Positions 12,226-24,336 of a DNA stretch of 64,000 nucleotides are shown here, piece by piece. Source of the DNA: Physcomitrium patens (Eukaryota > Streptophyta > Bryopsida > Funariales > Funariaceae); the NCBI RefSeq assembly GCF_000002425.4, contig NC_037254.1:22685661-22749660 (forward strand), given 5' to 3'. Position numbers and translations under genes: made by a program. The first letter of the stretch is position 1, and the number at the start of each line of letters is the position of its first letter. The notes below the pieces were generated by a model. The model did no database searches. It was not told where the DNA came from and was given only the letters and a program-made list of their open reading frames with translations.

Positions 12226-14615
12226 GTATATATACCACTAAAAGTTACAAGAACTTACAAGCATGTCTATCCACTAACTAAATTAAGAAGTAACTATTTT
12301 ATAGAGGAGCTTTTGGATAAATGACCATGAACTTTGTGTTATAGATATGTTATGCAACATTATTCAAGACCAAATTGTTAGAAAAGTATAAGTGATGGAA
12401 GAAAAATAATATATATCTAAAAAATGGAAGAATGTAGACTATATGGTGATAGAGAAGCAAATGTAGCTCATTACTTAGGTTACTTAAGGATACTACCAAA
12501 AATAATAGCACAATTGAGGTACAAAAAAGCTATGATATATTTCAAAATCAAGGCAATACTTCAATTTGTGAAGCGGTTGCCATAGAATATACTTATAATC
12601 TTTCAAAACCTATGTCAGGAAGACACATGATACAAATACTGAAGAAAATATAATAAAGGTGATATTTTTAAAATATTCTAGCTTTGTTGAAAAACTAATA
12701 GAAAATCCTATTGTCATAGAAGTAATAAAGCTCATAGTAATAAAAGAAATAAATCCAACTCTTAAATTAATAAAGAATTATAAATAAATCTAGAAAGCTA
12801 TAAAAGCACTATATTTAATGACTTTGAATTATAAGATTTGTAAAAAATAATAGTGTAGAAGTATTAAAGAAATATAATGAGCAAGACACAAATAGGTAGA
12901 AATCAAAATTGTTACACATAAGAAAAGTATGGAATGAGATGCCTCTTTTTTATAACACCTTTTATTTATAAGAGGAGTTTATATCTATTATAGTTGAACT
13001 TCATTTATAATTATCTTCATGCATTTAATTTTATTTTAGATTCTTCTTAACTTAGCTACAACATCAAGCCTTAGCCATTGTATTGGTAGGTTGCCTTTAT
13101 TCTTTTACTATCCTTTGATCATTAGGAACTTATTTAAGATAATTATAGCTTATTTTTATTTTAAAAAAAAAATGAAATGAAACAATGTGTAAGACTACAA
13201 CAAGCAAGGATTGAAATAGGTGATTGTAAGTAAAGCCAAAAATAAATCCATAAAAATTGATTCAAATTATTATCCATTCAACAATTATTAAATATTGCTT
13301 AATTAGAAAATTTATATTTCTATGGACAAATGATTTAACCTTAAAAGGAAGTAGACATAGTTTCTAACATCTACTCTTGCACTCATTGTCTTTATGTGAA
13401 TTATTCATATGGACATATTTTAGAAAGTGTATGATTTGAGTTTGGTGAATGACTTCTATTTAGACAAAAAATAATAATTTGAGGTCAAAAAGAATAGAAG
13501 TATTAAAAAAACTTCAAAAATTATTGTGGAAGGTAATTAATTTATTTTTTATTTTTTAAAATTTTTATATGAATATCGCTCAAAGTTATATACCATAGTC
13601 TTATAACATTGATCCTATTGTTAGAAAGAAAATTTGATGAATTCTATTATAAAAGCCATTATCTTTGGATAAGGATTGTGATGTAGATCAACTTCTTATA
13701 AGAATGAATAACCTATTATTTTGAGCTGTTGGAAAGGAGGAGATTAATTCTTGTATAATAACAATATAATTTTTTGTAGTGTGACAGAGATTGTGTCTTA
13801 GTATATATACTAATTGGCAAGAATGTTGGAAAAGGTGATTAGTTTTCTTCAACAATTAGAACATGGCTCTCAGTAAGAAAATTTACAAAAATGAGAGGTG
13901 ATGCATTATGTTGAAATTGATCTCTTTTCTCTAAAATCCAATCTCAAAAACCTTCGCTTTAAATCCTTCTTTTTAAATCTTCTCCTTAATTCTTCTATAC
14001 ACATTCAACAAACCACCAAAAATAACTATCTACCTTCCAAATAAGTAAGATCTACCTCACTCCTAATAAATGTACTAATAAGTGAACTATAATAAATATC
14101 TATTAATTAGAATTTTATTCTAATTCATAATAATTAATTATCTTATGATTAATTACATATAAATCTTGCATTAAATTCTTATTAAATAAATTCTTAAATT
14201 CTTTCAATTATCTCTAATAATCACTAAAAAACTTCATAAATAATCATACATATAATGTTAATTGATTTTAAGTTCTTAATCCTTTAAGAAATTTTAGTTA
14301 GTTTTAATTAATTCTTATCTATTAATCAAATTTATCCAAGTATAAATTCTCATCAATAAATGAGATTTCATTTATAATCTAGGTTCATCCAACTATTTTA
14401 TTTATTCAAATTAAATTTTTTCATCTAAAAATTGACTTTATTTAATTAAAAATGATTTTTTTATACACCATTTATCCTTTGAACTTTTTACAAAGAGGTA
14501 GTATGCATTAAAAAGAAAACTTCAAATTTTTATATATAACAACATTAAAAAATAATTAATATTATGTGTCTTCTTTCAACTCTTGATTTGATTGGTGTAG
14601 TTGTTAGACGTGCAT
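12226..14615. other. AT-rich stretch, no recognised gene
   Basis: A plus-strand stretch near 12480-12640 stays open for about 50 codons but shows no family motif. The rest has only short open frames. Probably eroded transposon DNA. Confidence 0.4.
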
Positions 14616-15460
14616 TGTAATTGTCATTTTACTTATTCTTCAAATACCTTTTCAAAATAAACTTATAAAGGAGAGTTCGAACACAGAGAAAGACTATTTG
14701 CATGAATTTATACATTAAGGTCATATAATTAATTATCTTTTCATCTACTAAAAATATCCAATAAAACTATAATACCTTCTACATTCTATCAATTCTTCTT
14801 CTAATAAATAAAATATTACAATTGATAATTTTGTCTTATACATTCACTATCTCTTCTCCTCTCTAAACTTATAACAACAATATGTAATACTGTACTATTT
14901 TAAAAGACTGCATAAAAAATTCTATAATTCAATCATTAGAATTCTCTAAAATTAATTGTCATTCTCAATAATCTGCTTCACACAATTCTAGACTCCACAG
15001 ACTTCTTCTTGTGGAACACTCTCAACTCTCAATAAATAATGTATTATAATTCTTCTAGTCATATCCATACTTCACAAACATCTTTAATTATTGATCTTTC
15101 AATTTTTTATTCATAATTCAACATATAATAAATTCAATTTCTCATTTGACATCATATAAATCAAATCTTTCTTTCATTGCAAAATTTCACTTTATATTAT
15201 TTAAAATCTATTCATTTTCTTTCTTCTATTAAAAATAATAATAAAAAAAAGTAGCTTAAAGCTTATTCCGATTCATGACTATCACAATGTGGCCATGTCT
15301 ACTTTTTCTTCAACCAATTTATACTTATTCTAAAATAAAGATTTCAACCAATATTTCTTACTTAACTGCTTTTCTCAACTAAATCATCCATCCTACCTCT
15401 TGAATTGACTACCTTATGGATGATTGATCAATTTTATCAACATCTAATTAATATCTTACA
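14616..15460 (-). repeat. LTR family 4, isolated copy
   Basis: On the minus strand it starts TGTAAGATAT and ends GACAATTACA, so it has TG..CA ends. It is a direct-repeat match to 45537-46395 (for example TTGCATGA near the left end and GACTATCACAATGTGG near 15285), and an inverted match to 46658-47396. A TTCGAAC motif lies near its left end. No target duplication was seen. LTR status is inferred from the ends and the TATA box of the best-preserved copy. Confidence 0.6.
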
Positions 15461-15589
15461 AAAACCAATTTCTATTCATTCTATATAATCACGTTTCTAA
15501 CTATGCAGCGTCTTCATAAATATGAAATTGGTAAAAAAAAACTTCTTCAACAAAACTCTTATAAAGTATCTATCCTTTTAGCTTATTGG

Positions 15590-17012
15590 ATTGATCAATG
15601 CCAATATTCTCTATAGGTGGTTCCACTTATTTTAATTCTAATGATAAGTCTTTACCCTCCTCTGATACCTCCATTAGCTCTCTTCTCAATTGGATTGATA
15701 AGTCTTCATTGTATACTTCCAATTCACAAACTTGAGCCTCCAATTGCAAAATCTTAACATCTTTTGCTTCCAAATGGTATTGTTGTTGCCTCATCTTCTT
15801 CTATAATTCATCAATTATTAAAACTAGTGGAGCACAAATGTGTGATTGATCAATATTGGCTAAGTCATCCTCTAATTTTATCACTATTACTTTTAAGGTT
15901 TTAATTTTTACCTGTAACTTTTCTGTTTCAATTCTATAGTAGTCACCAAATTTTTTTTATTCTGTTCTAGTAATTCTATCTTTTCTTATTCCACTTTCAA
16001 CTGACACTTTACCTCCTCTCGTTCCAAATCTCATTTCCTACAATTCTATAATAATTCTTTTCTTTGGCCTTCTAGAAAACATTGAATGTCATCTTTTTCT
16101 TTTGTCCAAGCTTTTTGTTTCTTTCCAAATTCACGCTCCAATAGCAACTTGGATTCTACATTTTCTTGGATAATTTAATATATTTCCTTAATTTGATAGC
16201 TTTGCTCTAATATCTCTTTCTTGCTTGGCTTTAATTATTGCCTTAAATTTCCTTCTCTATTCAATTTACTCATCGTGAGTTGTAATTGAGAAATCTGAGC
16301 CAATATAATTTCCTTGAGATTCATTCCTTTTGATATTCTATCCTATGAAAATACTAACTTATTGATGTCCATTGAAACTGGGACTTCAATTTCTACTTTG
16401 ATCACTAAATGAATTAGAACCCGTTCTAATATAATCTTTGGTATAGCCTCATGTTCCAACAAGTTGCTTAATTCTCTAATTTCGTACACCACAATTCTTA
16501 AACTAGTTGTGAGTGTCATTAAACTCCAAACACATCATTGAAACACTGAGGGGATATATTTTTCTTCCTTATTAGTGGTATTTGATTTAATATATATGTA
16601 ATCATGAAGTGCACATAATTAGAGTAGAGAAAAGATGCAAATTTCCTTGTCTTCCGCTTGGATCCTATCTTTGCATGGATTTTATTTGCTACAAAAACTA
16701 TCCAATTAAACACCATGCCTTCAAGCATTCATATTGCAACAAAAAATAGTCATTTGGACATGTACGTGGTGTATTGATTTAAGCCTTATTACTTCTAAAT
16801 GATATGCATCTATTCTATAAGCTTTGGTGTAAGTACTTCCAACGTTTGCCAATCTTAGCTCTTCTCAAATGATGACATATCACTTTTGAAATAACTTCCC
16901 AGTCTAAAATCATTGGAGACTTCAACACCCACTGCAAACTCAACAATTGGGAGGTACAATATCTTTTATAAGATAGTTTCATTGATCCCAATAATGCTCC
17001 CCTTGACAGCAC
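15590..17012 (-). pseudogene. Decayed ORF encoding a long coiled-coil protein
   Basis: Three consecutive minus-strand frames join into one coding trace of roughly 450 codons: 17012-16815, 16728-16519 and 16519-about 15590. The last part is charged and heptad-like (LQLTMSKLNREG, KKEILEQSYQIKEI, KILQLEAQVCELEVYNEDL), broken by stops that each replace a likely CAA, CAG or CGA codon. The middle part reads FVANKIHAKIGSKRKTRKFASF. The sequence just 5' of the first ORF (SLQLDTQCILR) resembles the Gag N-terminus of the element at 39842-39720, so this may be ORF1 of a related retroelement. It was interrupted upstream by insertion of copy A at 17123. Family not recognised. Confidence 0.55.
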
Positions 17013-17117
17013 TCAAACCATCTTTTGGTGTTGTATTACATTGTTGTATGGCATGATTTGCTATCTGAGAATACACTGGGTATCTAGCTGTAGAGAATTT
17101 AGCTTAAATCTTTATAT

Positions 17118-17122
17118 GAATC
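17118..17122. repeat. Target-site duplication of copy A, left (GAATC)
   Basis: Identical to 23516-23520 immediately after the 3' LTR, which fixes both ends of the element and its integrity as a single insertion. Confidence 0.92.
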
Positions 17123-17683
17123 TGTCACGGCCATAATCATGTAAGCTAATAATTACATATATAAATAGGTAGAAGTAAGTAAAAGTAGATAAAAGTAAGT
17201 TAATTCTATAATATTTAATATGAAAGCTTCTTAGAAACTTCCTAGATGCTACTTTGACTTCATAGGTGTCTTTAATTGACTTTTTGGATTAGAAACATGG
17301 TCAACAAGTTGGCCATGTGCCACACATATTGTTAGCTTGAAGATCAAGCTAACTATGTGGCCCACACGTAGAAAAACTTGCCTTGTAAGTTAAGGCATGT
17401 GCCTTACAAAGTCAACACATATTGGAGGTCCTATAGAACGTCGCCACGTAGCCCCAAGTTAGAGAGTATATATAGAGACAAGAGTGAAGGCTTCTTCATT
17501 CTTGTCAACTCCTTTCTTGCTTCTAGTCTAGTTTCAAGGATCTCTAGTTTTTTTGTCTTTTGGCAATAGCCATTCCAATTCTTCTTCCAATATATATACT
17601 TGTTTATATATATTTTGTTATCTCTCTTTGAGTGAAGGCTCACTTGTCTGAATTGTTTTTTCATCGAATTCTTATCTTTGACA
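17123..17683 (+). repeat. 5' LTR of copy A
   Basis: 561 bp, TGTCACGG to TTTGACA. A TATATATAG box at 17467-17474 is the likely promoter, putting the transcript start near 17500. The U3 part carries the inverted-repeat-like AGCTTGAAGATCAAGCT. The short ORF starting at 17378 is inside the LTR and is not a gene. Confidence 0.95.
17467..17474 (+). promoter_or_regulatory. TATA box of copy A 5' LTR
   Basis: TATATATAG after GAGAG, conserved at 23299-23306 in the 3' LTR and at 30346-30353 and 24535-24542 (minus) in copy B. It is the only strong TATA match in a position suited to drive the element's RNA. Confidence 0.7.
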
Positions 17684-17703
17684 GATTGACAAGAGTACAC
17701 CTA

Positions 17704-17715
17704 CAATATCAGAGC
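17704..17715 (+). other. Putative primer-binding site, atypical
   Basis: CAATATCAGAGC resembles the initiator-tRNA-Met primer site TGGTATCAGAGC over its last nine bases. However, the three bases that should pair with the tRNA CCA end do not match, and the site lies 20 bp inside the LTR boundary. The same sequence and spacing occur in copy B. Confidence 0.5.
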
Positions 17716-17895
17716 TTTGTCTAATCTTGATTAAGAGTGGATTACCCCTTTTTCTTGATATGATATAAGCGTATTAGAAGTTGCGGATTACCCTCTTCTA
17801 AACTAATATTTTCCTTAGTATTTTCTTTGTCCGCAAGTCCTCTCTTCTATTTGTCTTGAGCGATATTAGACATCTTCTCACTTCTAAGTGTTATC

Positions 17896-18902
17896 ATGGC
17901 AAAACTTCTTGAAATGAAGAGTGCAATGGTACAAATATAAAAGCAATTGAGGGAGTTAATGCTTGCAATGCATCAATTCAATTTACCACCACAAAGAGCA
18001 ACAAGATTGGCAAGAAGTGAAGATATAGAAATGGTTGGAGCTGCTTCAACATCTGCACCAAACCATGTCCTTTTTCCTATGGTAGAACGTCCTTCAAATG
18101 TTAGAGAACCAAGAATTGTCCTACCCGAGAAGTTTGATGGCACCAGATCCAAGTTTTGAGGATTTATCAATCAAGTGCAACTTGTAATTGAACTTCAACT
18201 CCAAAGCTATCCAATTCCAAGATCACAAGTTAGATTCATTAGTACGCTTCTTTCAGGTTCGGCACTATCGTGGTTTTTATCTTTTCTTGAACGATGAGAT
18301 CCAATATTGGATAATCTAGAGGCTTTTTTGGCGGAGTTTCGATCCATATATGGAGAACATGATGCAATTCGTGTTGCAACCAATAAAAATGTATTTTACG
18401 ACAAGGCAATCAATCAGTAACGTTATATGCTTCACAATTTTGACAACTTACAACTGATATCAAGTGGGATGATGTTGCACTTATTAGCCAATTTCTCTAT
18501 GGATTACAATATGAGGTAAAAAAATTAATGCTCAACTTATCTGATCCTCAAACATTGAGTCAAGCAATTGACTTTGTTGTGAAGTGCGACAATCGCCTTT
18601 TTGAATTCCGATCTAAGAACCGTACAAGTGGACTTCAACGTTACTATAATTCAATAGCAACACCAACACCTCTTCAACACATACATTCGGAAGTAGAGGA
18701 TATGTAAATTGATGTAGTACGTTTCAAACCTCTTACTGAGCAAGAAAAGACTCGTTGTCGTCAAGAAGGATTATGTTTATATTGTGGAGAACCAAAGTAC
18801 ACTGCTCAACATTGTCCAAAGAAACGACGCAATCACAAAATGAGGAGTATGGCTGTGAAAGAAGATAATATGTCGAAAAACGAGTTTGTTCAGCTACAAT
18901 AG
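17896..18902 (+). pseudogene. Gag of copy A, with zinc knuckle; broken
   Basis: Gag makes the virus-like particle of the retrotransposon. The ATG at 17896 (AKLLEMKSAMV) aligns with the intact start in copy B. An early TAA for CAG or CAA and a later TGA break it. Downstream, after a -1 frame change near 18393-18398, the capsid reads LYASxF, then YGLQYEVKKLMLNL, and a CCHC knuckle (CLYCGEP..TAQHC) near 18772-18815. It ends with TAG at 18900-18902, overlapping the start of pol in the -1 frame. Confidence 0.85.
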
Positions 18903-18907
18903 GGACT

Positions 18908-21900
18908 GTGCAGTTGGAACCTTGTACAACTTCTAGTAAAGGTCCTATTTTCTCCTCACAGCCCTCTCCTTGTTTTACATTAAATGTTATTTTAGGACCT
19001 AAATATTACAAAGTCTTTGCCTTGTTAGATTCAGGAGCCTCAGCATGTTTTTTAGATGAAGAATTTATTAAAAGACATAGCATATCTTTAGTAAAGAAAA
19101 CCAAACTTGTTCATGTAGAAGTCCTAGATGGTCGTCCATTGTCTTCTGGAGATATTATTCACGAAACCCTTCCTATAGAAGTAATAATCAATGGTCATAA
19201 TAGTTTTGTAGTATTTAATATCATTAGATCTCCCTCTAATCCAGTCATTTTAGGTTTATCGTGGTTAGAAAAATACAACCCTCAAATAGACTGGATTTCC
19301 CGAATTATTACTTTCTCTAAAAGTATAACTAACAGTATAGTTAAGCAAGTAGAGAGTCATAAGTCCAGTTCAATTAAACCCGTATTTATAGGTGTAAAAG
19401 CTTTCTTGCATGCTACTATGAAAGAATCACCATACATTATTTATGCTATACCCGCTTCTACTGGTGAAAAGACTTCAAGTGGCATTCCAAGCTAATATCA
19501 AGAATTTCAAGATGTATTTGAAAAAAAGAATGTAGATACACTCCCGGAACATTATCCCTATGATTGCTCAATTGACCTTCAAGAAGGAGCACAACTGCCA
19601 TTCGGACCAATCTATAGTTTATCACAAAATGAGTTGGCTGAATTCAAGGAGTATATTGAAGAAAATCTAGCCAAGAATTTCATATGCCATTCTAAATTTC
19701 CGGCAGGAACTCCAATTCTATTTGTGAAGAAAAAAGATGGATCATTACAGATGTGTGTTGATTATCGAGGACTCAACAAGATTACCATCAAAAATAGGTA
19801 TCTACTACCTTTAATATGCGGACTTCTTGATCAACTGAATCAAGCTAAGATCTATACAAAAATAGATCTTCGGAGAGCATACAATCTAGTACGCATCAAA
19901 GAAGGAGATAAATGGAAGACTGCGTTTCGAACTAGGTATGGACATTTTGAATACAACGTCATGCCTTTTGGACTTATAAATGCACCAACAGCTTTTCAAC
20001 ATCTAATGAATGATGTTTTTTGAGAGTTTTTGGACGATTTTGTGGTATGTTATCAAGACGATATCTTGATCTATTCTAAGAATCCAGAAGAACATGAACT
20101 TCATGTTCGTCATGTGTTACAAAAATTAAGAGATGTAGGACTCTATGCCAAGATAGAAAAGTGTGTATTCCACACTACTCAAGTCGATTTCTTAGGTTAC
20201 ATCATTTCAAATGATGGACTTATGATGGATCCTAAGAAAGTTCAAACTATTATAGACTGGAAGATCTCAAAAACGGTAAGAGATGTCCAATGTTTTTTGG
20301 GATTTGTCAACTACTATCGAATCTTCATCAAAGACTTCTCTCGAGTTGCAGCTCCACTTACACGTTTGACTTGTAAAGACAAACTCCAATGGAATCAAGA
20401 AGCAGAAGTTGCTTTTGAATCTTTGAAGACAGCGTTTGTTTCTGCACCAATCTTGTATCGTGTTGATTTTTCCAAAGCATTCTTTATAGAAACAGATGCA
20501 TTGGACTTTGCTCTGGGTGTGGTTTTATCACAAATGGGAACAGATGACAAACTTCATCCAGTAGCCTTTCATTCAAGAAAATTCTCAGCAGCAAGAATCA
20601 ATTATGAGATCCATGACAAAGAACTTCTTATAATCATGGATTCTTTTCAAGAATGGCATCATTATCTAGAAGGCACTTCCAGTCCAGTCACCGTGTATAC
20701 GGATCACAAGAACCTCGAATATTTTATATCAATACGCGTATTAAATCGTCACTAAGCTCGTTGGAGCATGTCTTTATCAAGATTCGAGTTCATCATCACT
20801 TATCGGCTAGGAAAACAACAAGGTTTATCTGATGCCTTGTCTAGATGTTTTTATCTTACACCAAAAGAAGGAGATGTAGCTTTTGAGTAACAAAAAACAG
20901 TTCTCTTGAAGCCAGAACAATTTCATCTTCGAGCAATAAAATCAACATTGACTATTGATTTAACTTTCCTTAAGCAAGTCCAGTTAAGTATGTCTTCAGA
21001 CCATCTTGTTCATGATATCAAGAACAATTCTTCTAAATCTCATGATCCATCTAAATTTGAATTCAAGAACAACCTACTCTATTTCGAAGGACGCCTATAT
21101 GTTCCAGAAGGAGAAGCATGTTTACGTGTTCTTCAAGCTCGTCTTGACTTCCCAACAACATGACATTTCGGATATAATAAGACTTTAGAGCTGATATCTA
21201 GGGATTTTTGGTGGCCTCAAATGTGGAAGGCAGTTAAAGATTTTGTACAATCATGTGAAGTTTGCTCAAGATCGAAAACTCCTTGTCATCGACCTTTTGG
21301 ACTTCTTCAGCCATTACCTATTCCAGAACAACCATGGTCTTCTGTTTCTATGGACTTCATCACGGATCTTCCAATCTCAGGTTCTTATGACTCTATATTC
21401 ATGATAGTAGATCATTTTACCAAGATGGCACATTTTGTACCATGTACAAAATCTATCACAGGTGAAGAAACAGCTAAGCTCTTTCTTGACAATATCTATC
21501 GCTATCATGGATTACCTAAGGATATTATTTTAGATAGAGGAACTCAATTTGTATCAAGATTTTGGTGAACTCTTTTCAAGATTCTTAAAGTGGATATAAA
21601 ACTATCTTTGGCATTCCATCCTCAAACTAATAGACAAAAGGAGCGTGTTAATGAAGTTTTGGAGTAATATTTAAGATGTACCATTAATTACCAACAAGAT
21701 GATTGGACAACTCTTTTGCCATTGGCAGAGTTTGCTTACAATAATACGGTACACTCTTCTACAAAACAAACACCTTTCTTTGCTAATTATGGTTATCATC
21801 CATGACTTGATACTTTTGACTTTTCAAAAGTTGATAATCCTGCTGCAAAAGATTTGGCAATTCATTTATCAGAGCTACATGCAACGATGAAGGCGCAGTT

Positions 21901-22396
21901 AAAAGAGGCTCAAGAACAACAAAAGGCCAATGCGGATGTCTATCAAAAAGAACAACCATCATTTATCTTGGATGAGAAGGTATGGCTACTTCGTTGCAAT
22001 ATCAAGACCACTCGTCCTTGTGACAAGTTGGACTAACGAAGGCTGGGACCATTTTCTATTTCTGTATAAATCAATCTAGTTGCATATCGTTTACATCTAC
22101 CAGAGTCAATGAAAATCCATTCAGTATTCCACGTGTCTCTTTTTGAACCATACAAGATAGTGGACATACCAAGAAGACGACAAGCTCCACCTCATCCTAT
22201 AGAAGTGGACAATAATGAAGAGTTTGAAGTAGAAGAAGTCTTAGATTCAAGGCGGCGTCGAAATAAATTAGAACATCTTGTCCATTGGCGTGGATATGGT
22301 ATTAGTAAACGCACATGGCAGCCAATAAAGAATCTTGCAAATGCAGCAAAGGCGATGGAGGCTTTTCATCGACAACATCCATCAAAATTAAGATGA
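18908..22396 (+). pseudogene. Pol of copy A: protease, reverse transcriptase, RNase H, integrase, chromodomain; stops only
   Basis: All fragments (18908-19495, 19634-20023, 20030-20755, 20906-21163, 21221-21568, 21854-22036, 22109-22396) share one frame, so no frameshift exists, only stops. Protease: LLDSGASACFLD. Reverse transcriptase: [11 protein letters not shown], then [13 protein letters not shown], then CYQDDILIYSK. The catalytic motif is YQDD against YLDD in copy B. RNase H: TDALDFALG and YTDHKNLEYF. Integrase: CEVCSRSK, MDFITDLP, LDRGTQF. The chromodomain is at the end: FEVEEVLDSRRRRNKLEHLVHWRGY, of which the HWRGY and TWQP core is typical. Stops sit at TAA 19493, TGA 20021, TAA 20753, TAA near 20888, TGA 21161, TGA 21566, and others. 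Confidence 0.92.
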
Positions 22397-22490
22397 AAAC
22401 TTTCTTTATAAAAGAAACAACATCTAGGCAAGATAACATTCTACTTTCAATTCTTGTTCATAGCTTCGTTGTAGTAGTGGCGCTTAGGAG

Positions 22491-22913
22491 ATGGAGAACC
22501 AACAACCAGCAGATTCAACTCAAGAGCCTTCATTTGCTGACCTGCCGGATGAGACATTATGATTGTCACAACTTTCAAGACGACGCAATCGAGATGAAGA
22601 TCTTCAAGAACGACATGTTCTTCCTCGAATAGATGGTGAGATACAACGCGTTTGGTATCACGATTTGGGAAGGGACTCCCGATGTTTGGTGATTTTGCTA
22701 GAGGTAGGAACAACTTCTGATGGTGTTCCAAATATTCTATTTGAAGGAAGTTACGAAGGCCTCAACAATGATCAAATAACTGGGTGGTCTTCCCGCCCTG
22801 GTATGGGACACTACCGATGGTTGAGAGGCCCTATCAATCATCTTCGAAGAGAACAAAGATCAGAGTATGTGGCGAATACAATTCGTCGCATCATAGATTT
22901 CCTCAACATATGA
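22491..22913 (+). pseudogene. Extra 140-codon ORF of copy A (ORF3), one internal stop
   Basis: Lies between the chromodomain end (22396) and the 3' LTR (22955), in a frame other than pol. Same length and start as the ORF at 25338-24916 in copy B, from ATG at 22491 to TGA at 22911-22913. The single internal stop is a TGA where B has CGA (Arg). About 126 of 140 positions agree with B by eye. Rich in Arg (SRRRNRDED) with an ISxGW-like DQITGWSSRPGMGHYRWL segment. No membrane segment or signal peptide. Family unknown to me. Confidence 0.75.
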
Positions 22914-22942
22914 TGACCGCTCCTCGTGGAACTCGTCCCTAG

Positions 22943-22954
22943 AAGGGGGGGTAA
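22943..22954 (+). other. Polypurine tract of copy A
   Basis: AAGGGGGGGTAA directly before TGTCACGG of the 3' LTR, with GGGG in the position used to prime plus-strand DNA synthesis. Copy B has the matching tract at 24875-24888. Confidence 0.75.
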
Positions 22955-23515
22955 TGTCACGGCCATAATCATGTAAGCTAATAATTACATATATAAATAG
23001 GTAGAAGTAAGTAAAAGTAGATAAAAGTAAGTTAATTCTATAATATTTAATATGAAAGCTTCCTAGAAACTTCCTAGATGTTGCTTTGACTTCATAGGTG
23101 TCTTTAATTGACTTTTTGGATTAGAGACGTGGTCAACAAGTTGGCCATGTGCCACACATATTGTTAGCTTGAAGATCAAGCTAACTATGTAGCCCACACG
23201 TAGAAAAACTTGCCTTGTAAGTCAAGGCATGTGCCCTACAAAGTCAACACATATTGGAGGTCCTATAGGACGTCGCCACGTAGCTCCAAGTTAGAGAGTA
23301 TATATAGAGACAAGAGTGAAGGCTTCTTCATTCTTGTCAACTCCTTTCTTGCTTCTAGTCTAGTTTCAAGGATCTCTAGTTTTTTTGTCTTTTGGCAATA
23401 GCCATTCCAGTTTCTCTTTCAATATATATACTTGTTTATATATATTTTGTTACCTCTCTTTGAGTGAAGGCTCACTTGTTTGAATTGTTTTTTCATCGAG
23501 TTCTTGTCCTTGACA
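22955..23515 (+). repeat. 3' LTR of copy A
   Basis: 561 bp, same ends as the 5' LTR, and about 19 transitional differences from it. Confidence 0.95.
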
Positions 23516-23520
23516 GAATC
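23516..23520. repeat. Target-site duplication of copy A, right (GAATC)
   Basis: Matches 17118-17122. Confidence 0.92.
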
Positions 23521-24336
23521 TTATATTAGCCTCCCAAAACTCCTTTATTTTGCATAAAATTCAAAATATAACAAAATCCCTTCAAAATATATTTTTTCCA
23601 TGAAGGATTTTCTTGTCTCAAAATTTAAAAATTCATAACTCTTGATCTAGCTATTTAATTTATCTCAAATTTATAGTATAAGTAGAGTTCACTCTTAACT
23701 TTTTTTACAAAAAAAACCAACTACAAATTTCACTTCCGATCTTTTGGCATCTAAGAAATCCTAGTGAATGCTCTAAATCCTAATTTACAAGCACCCAAGT
23801 ACTATTTTCTTAATATCATAAGAACCAAATACTCAAATATCATGAAACTTATGTAAAAATTTTACAAACATGAAATTACACATTATCTGAAATTTTTAGC
23901 CAAAACCAATTTTTAGTCAAATTGCTCAAGATATAGCTCGAGACAAAACCACTAATAAATCAGGTCACTTACTACCCTTAGATTGTATGTACTAACTTCA
24001 AAATCTAATAACTTCTTTATCCCAACTTGGAATCCAGCAAGTAATATATGAAAAGTGTAGCCGCAAAAGTATTCTCTCTATTTGCAGTCGCCGATCCTCA
24101 ATTGTCCTCTGTACGCATGCGTTATGCCAAAAAGAGTGATAGTAGCTCCTAAATCAATACCTTAACTTTGAGCACTTATGTCTCCTTCATATAAACTCCA
24201 AAACATACAAAATTTATACTAAAACCATAGCCAAAAATCTAAAATTACTGACTCTAGCCTTAAAAGTTCAAATGGCTCTGAAAAACTAACCCTAATCCCT
24301 AATATGGCCTCTTAAAGCCTCTTCAAAGTCCATTGG
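23521..24336 (-). repeat. Remnant of older gypsy LTR between copies A and B
   Basis: Matches the stretch around 40660-41130 in the same direction (for example CTGAAATTTTTAGCCAAA, AAGTGTAGCC..AAAGTATTCTCTC, GATCCTC and AAGAGTGATA). That stretch belongs to an LTR of family 2 type. Copy A and copy B were therefore both inserted into this old element. No gene. Confidence 0.6.
24332..24336. repeat. Target-site duplication of copy B, left (ATTGG)
   Basis: Same as 30686-30690 after the opposite LTR. Removing B rejoins the surrounding sequence cleanly. Confidence 0.92.

Larger units (their letters stand above)
17123..23515 (+). mobile_element. Chromovirus-type Ty3/gypsy retrotransposon, copy A
   Basis: Complete element of 6393 bp: 561-bp LTRs, gag, pol in one frame with a C-terminal chromodomain, an extra downstream ORF and a polypurine tract. 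A 5-bp target duplication GAATC flanks it (17118-17122 and 23516-23520). The two LTRs differ at about 19 positions by eye, every one a transition (about 3.4 percent), so it is older than copy B. Pol keeps one frame (18908 to 22396) but has about ten stops, most explained by C-to-T changes when compared with B (for example CAA to TAA and CGA to TGA). Not autonomous. Confidence 0.95.

Noticed and set aside
17378-17569. Open frame MPCKLRHV... in the 5' LTR of copy A, and its twin at 23210-23401
   Set aside because: Both are the same stretch of LTR. They overlap the TATA region and have no homologous frame in the B LTRs, so they are chance frames and not a gene.
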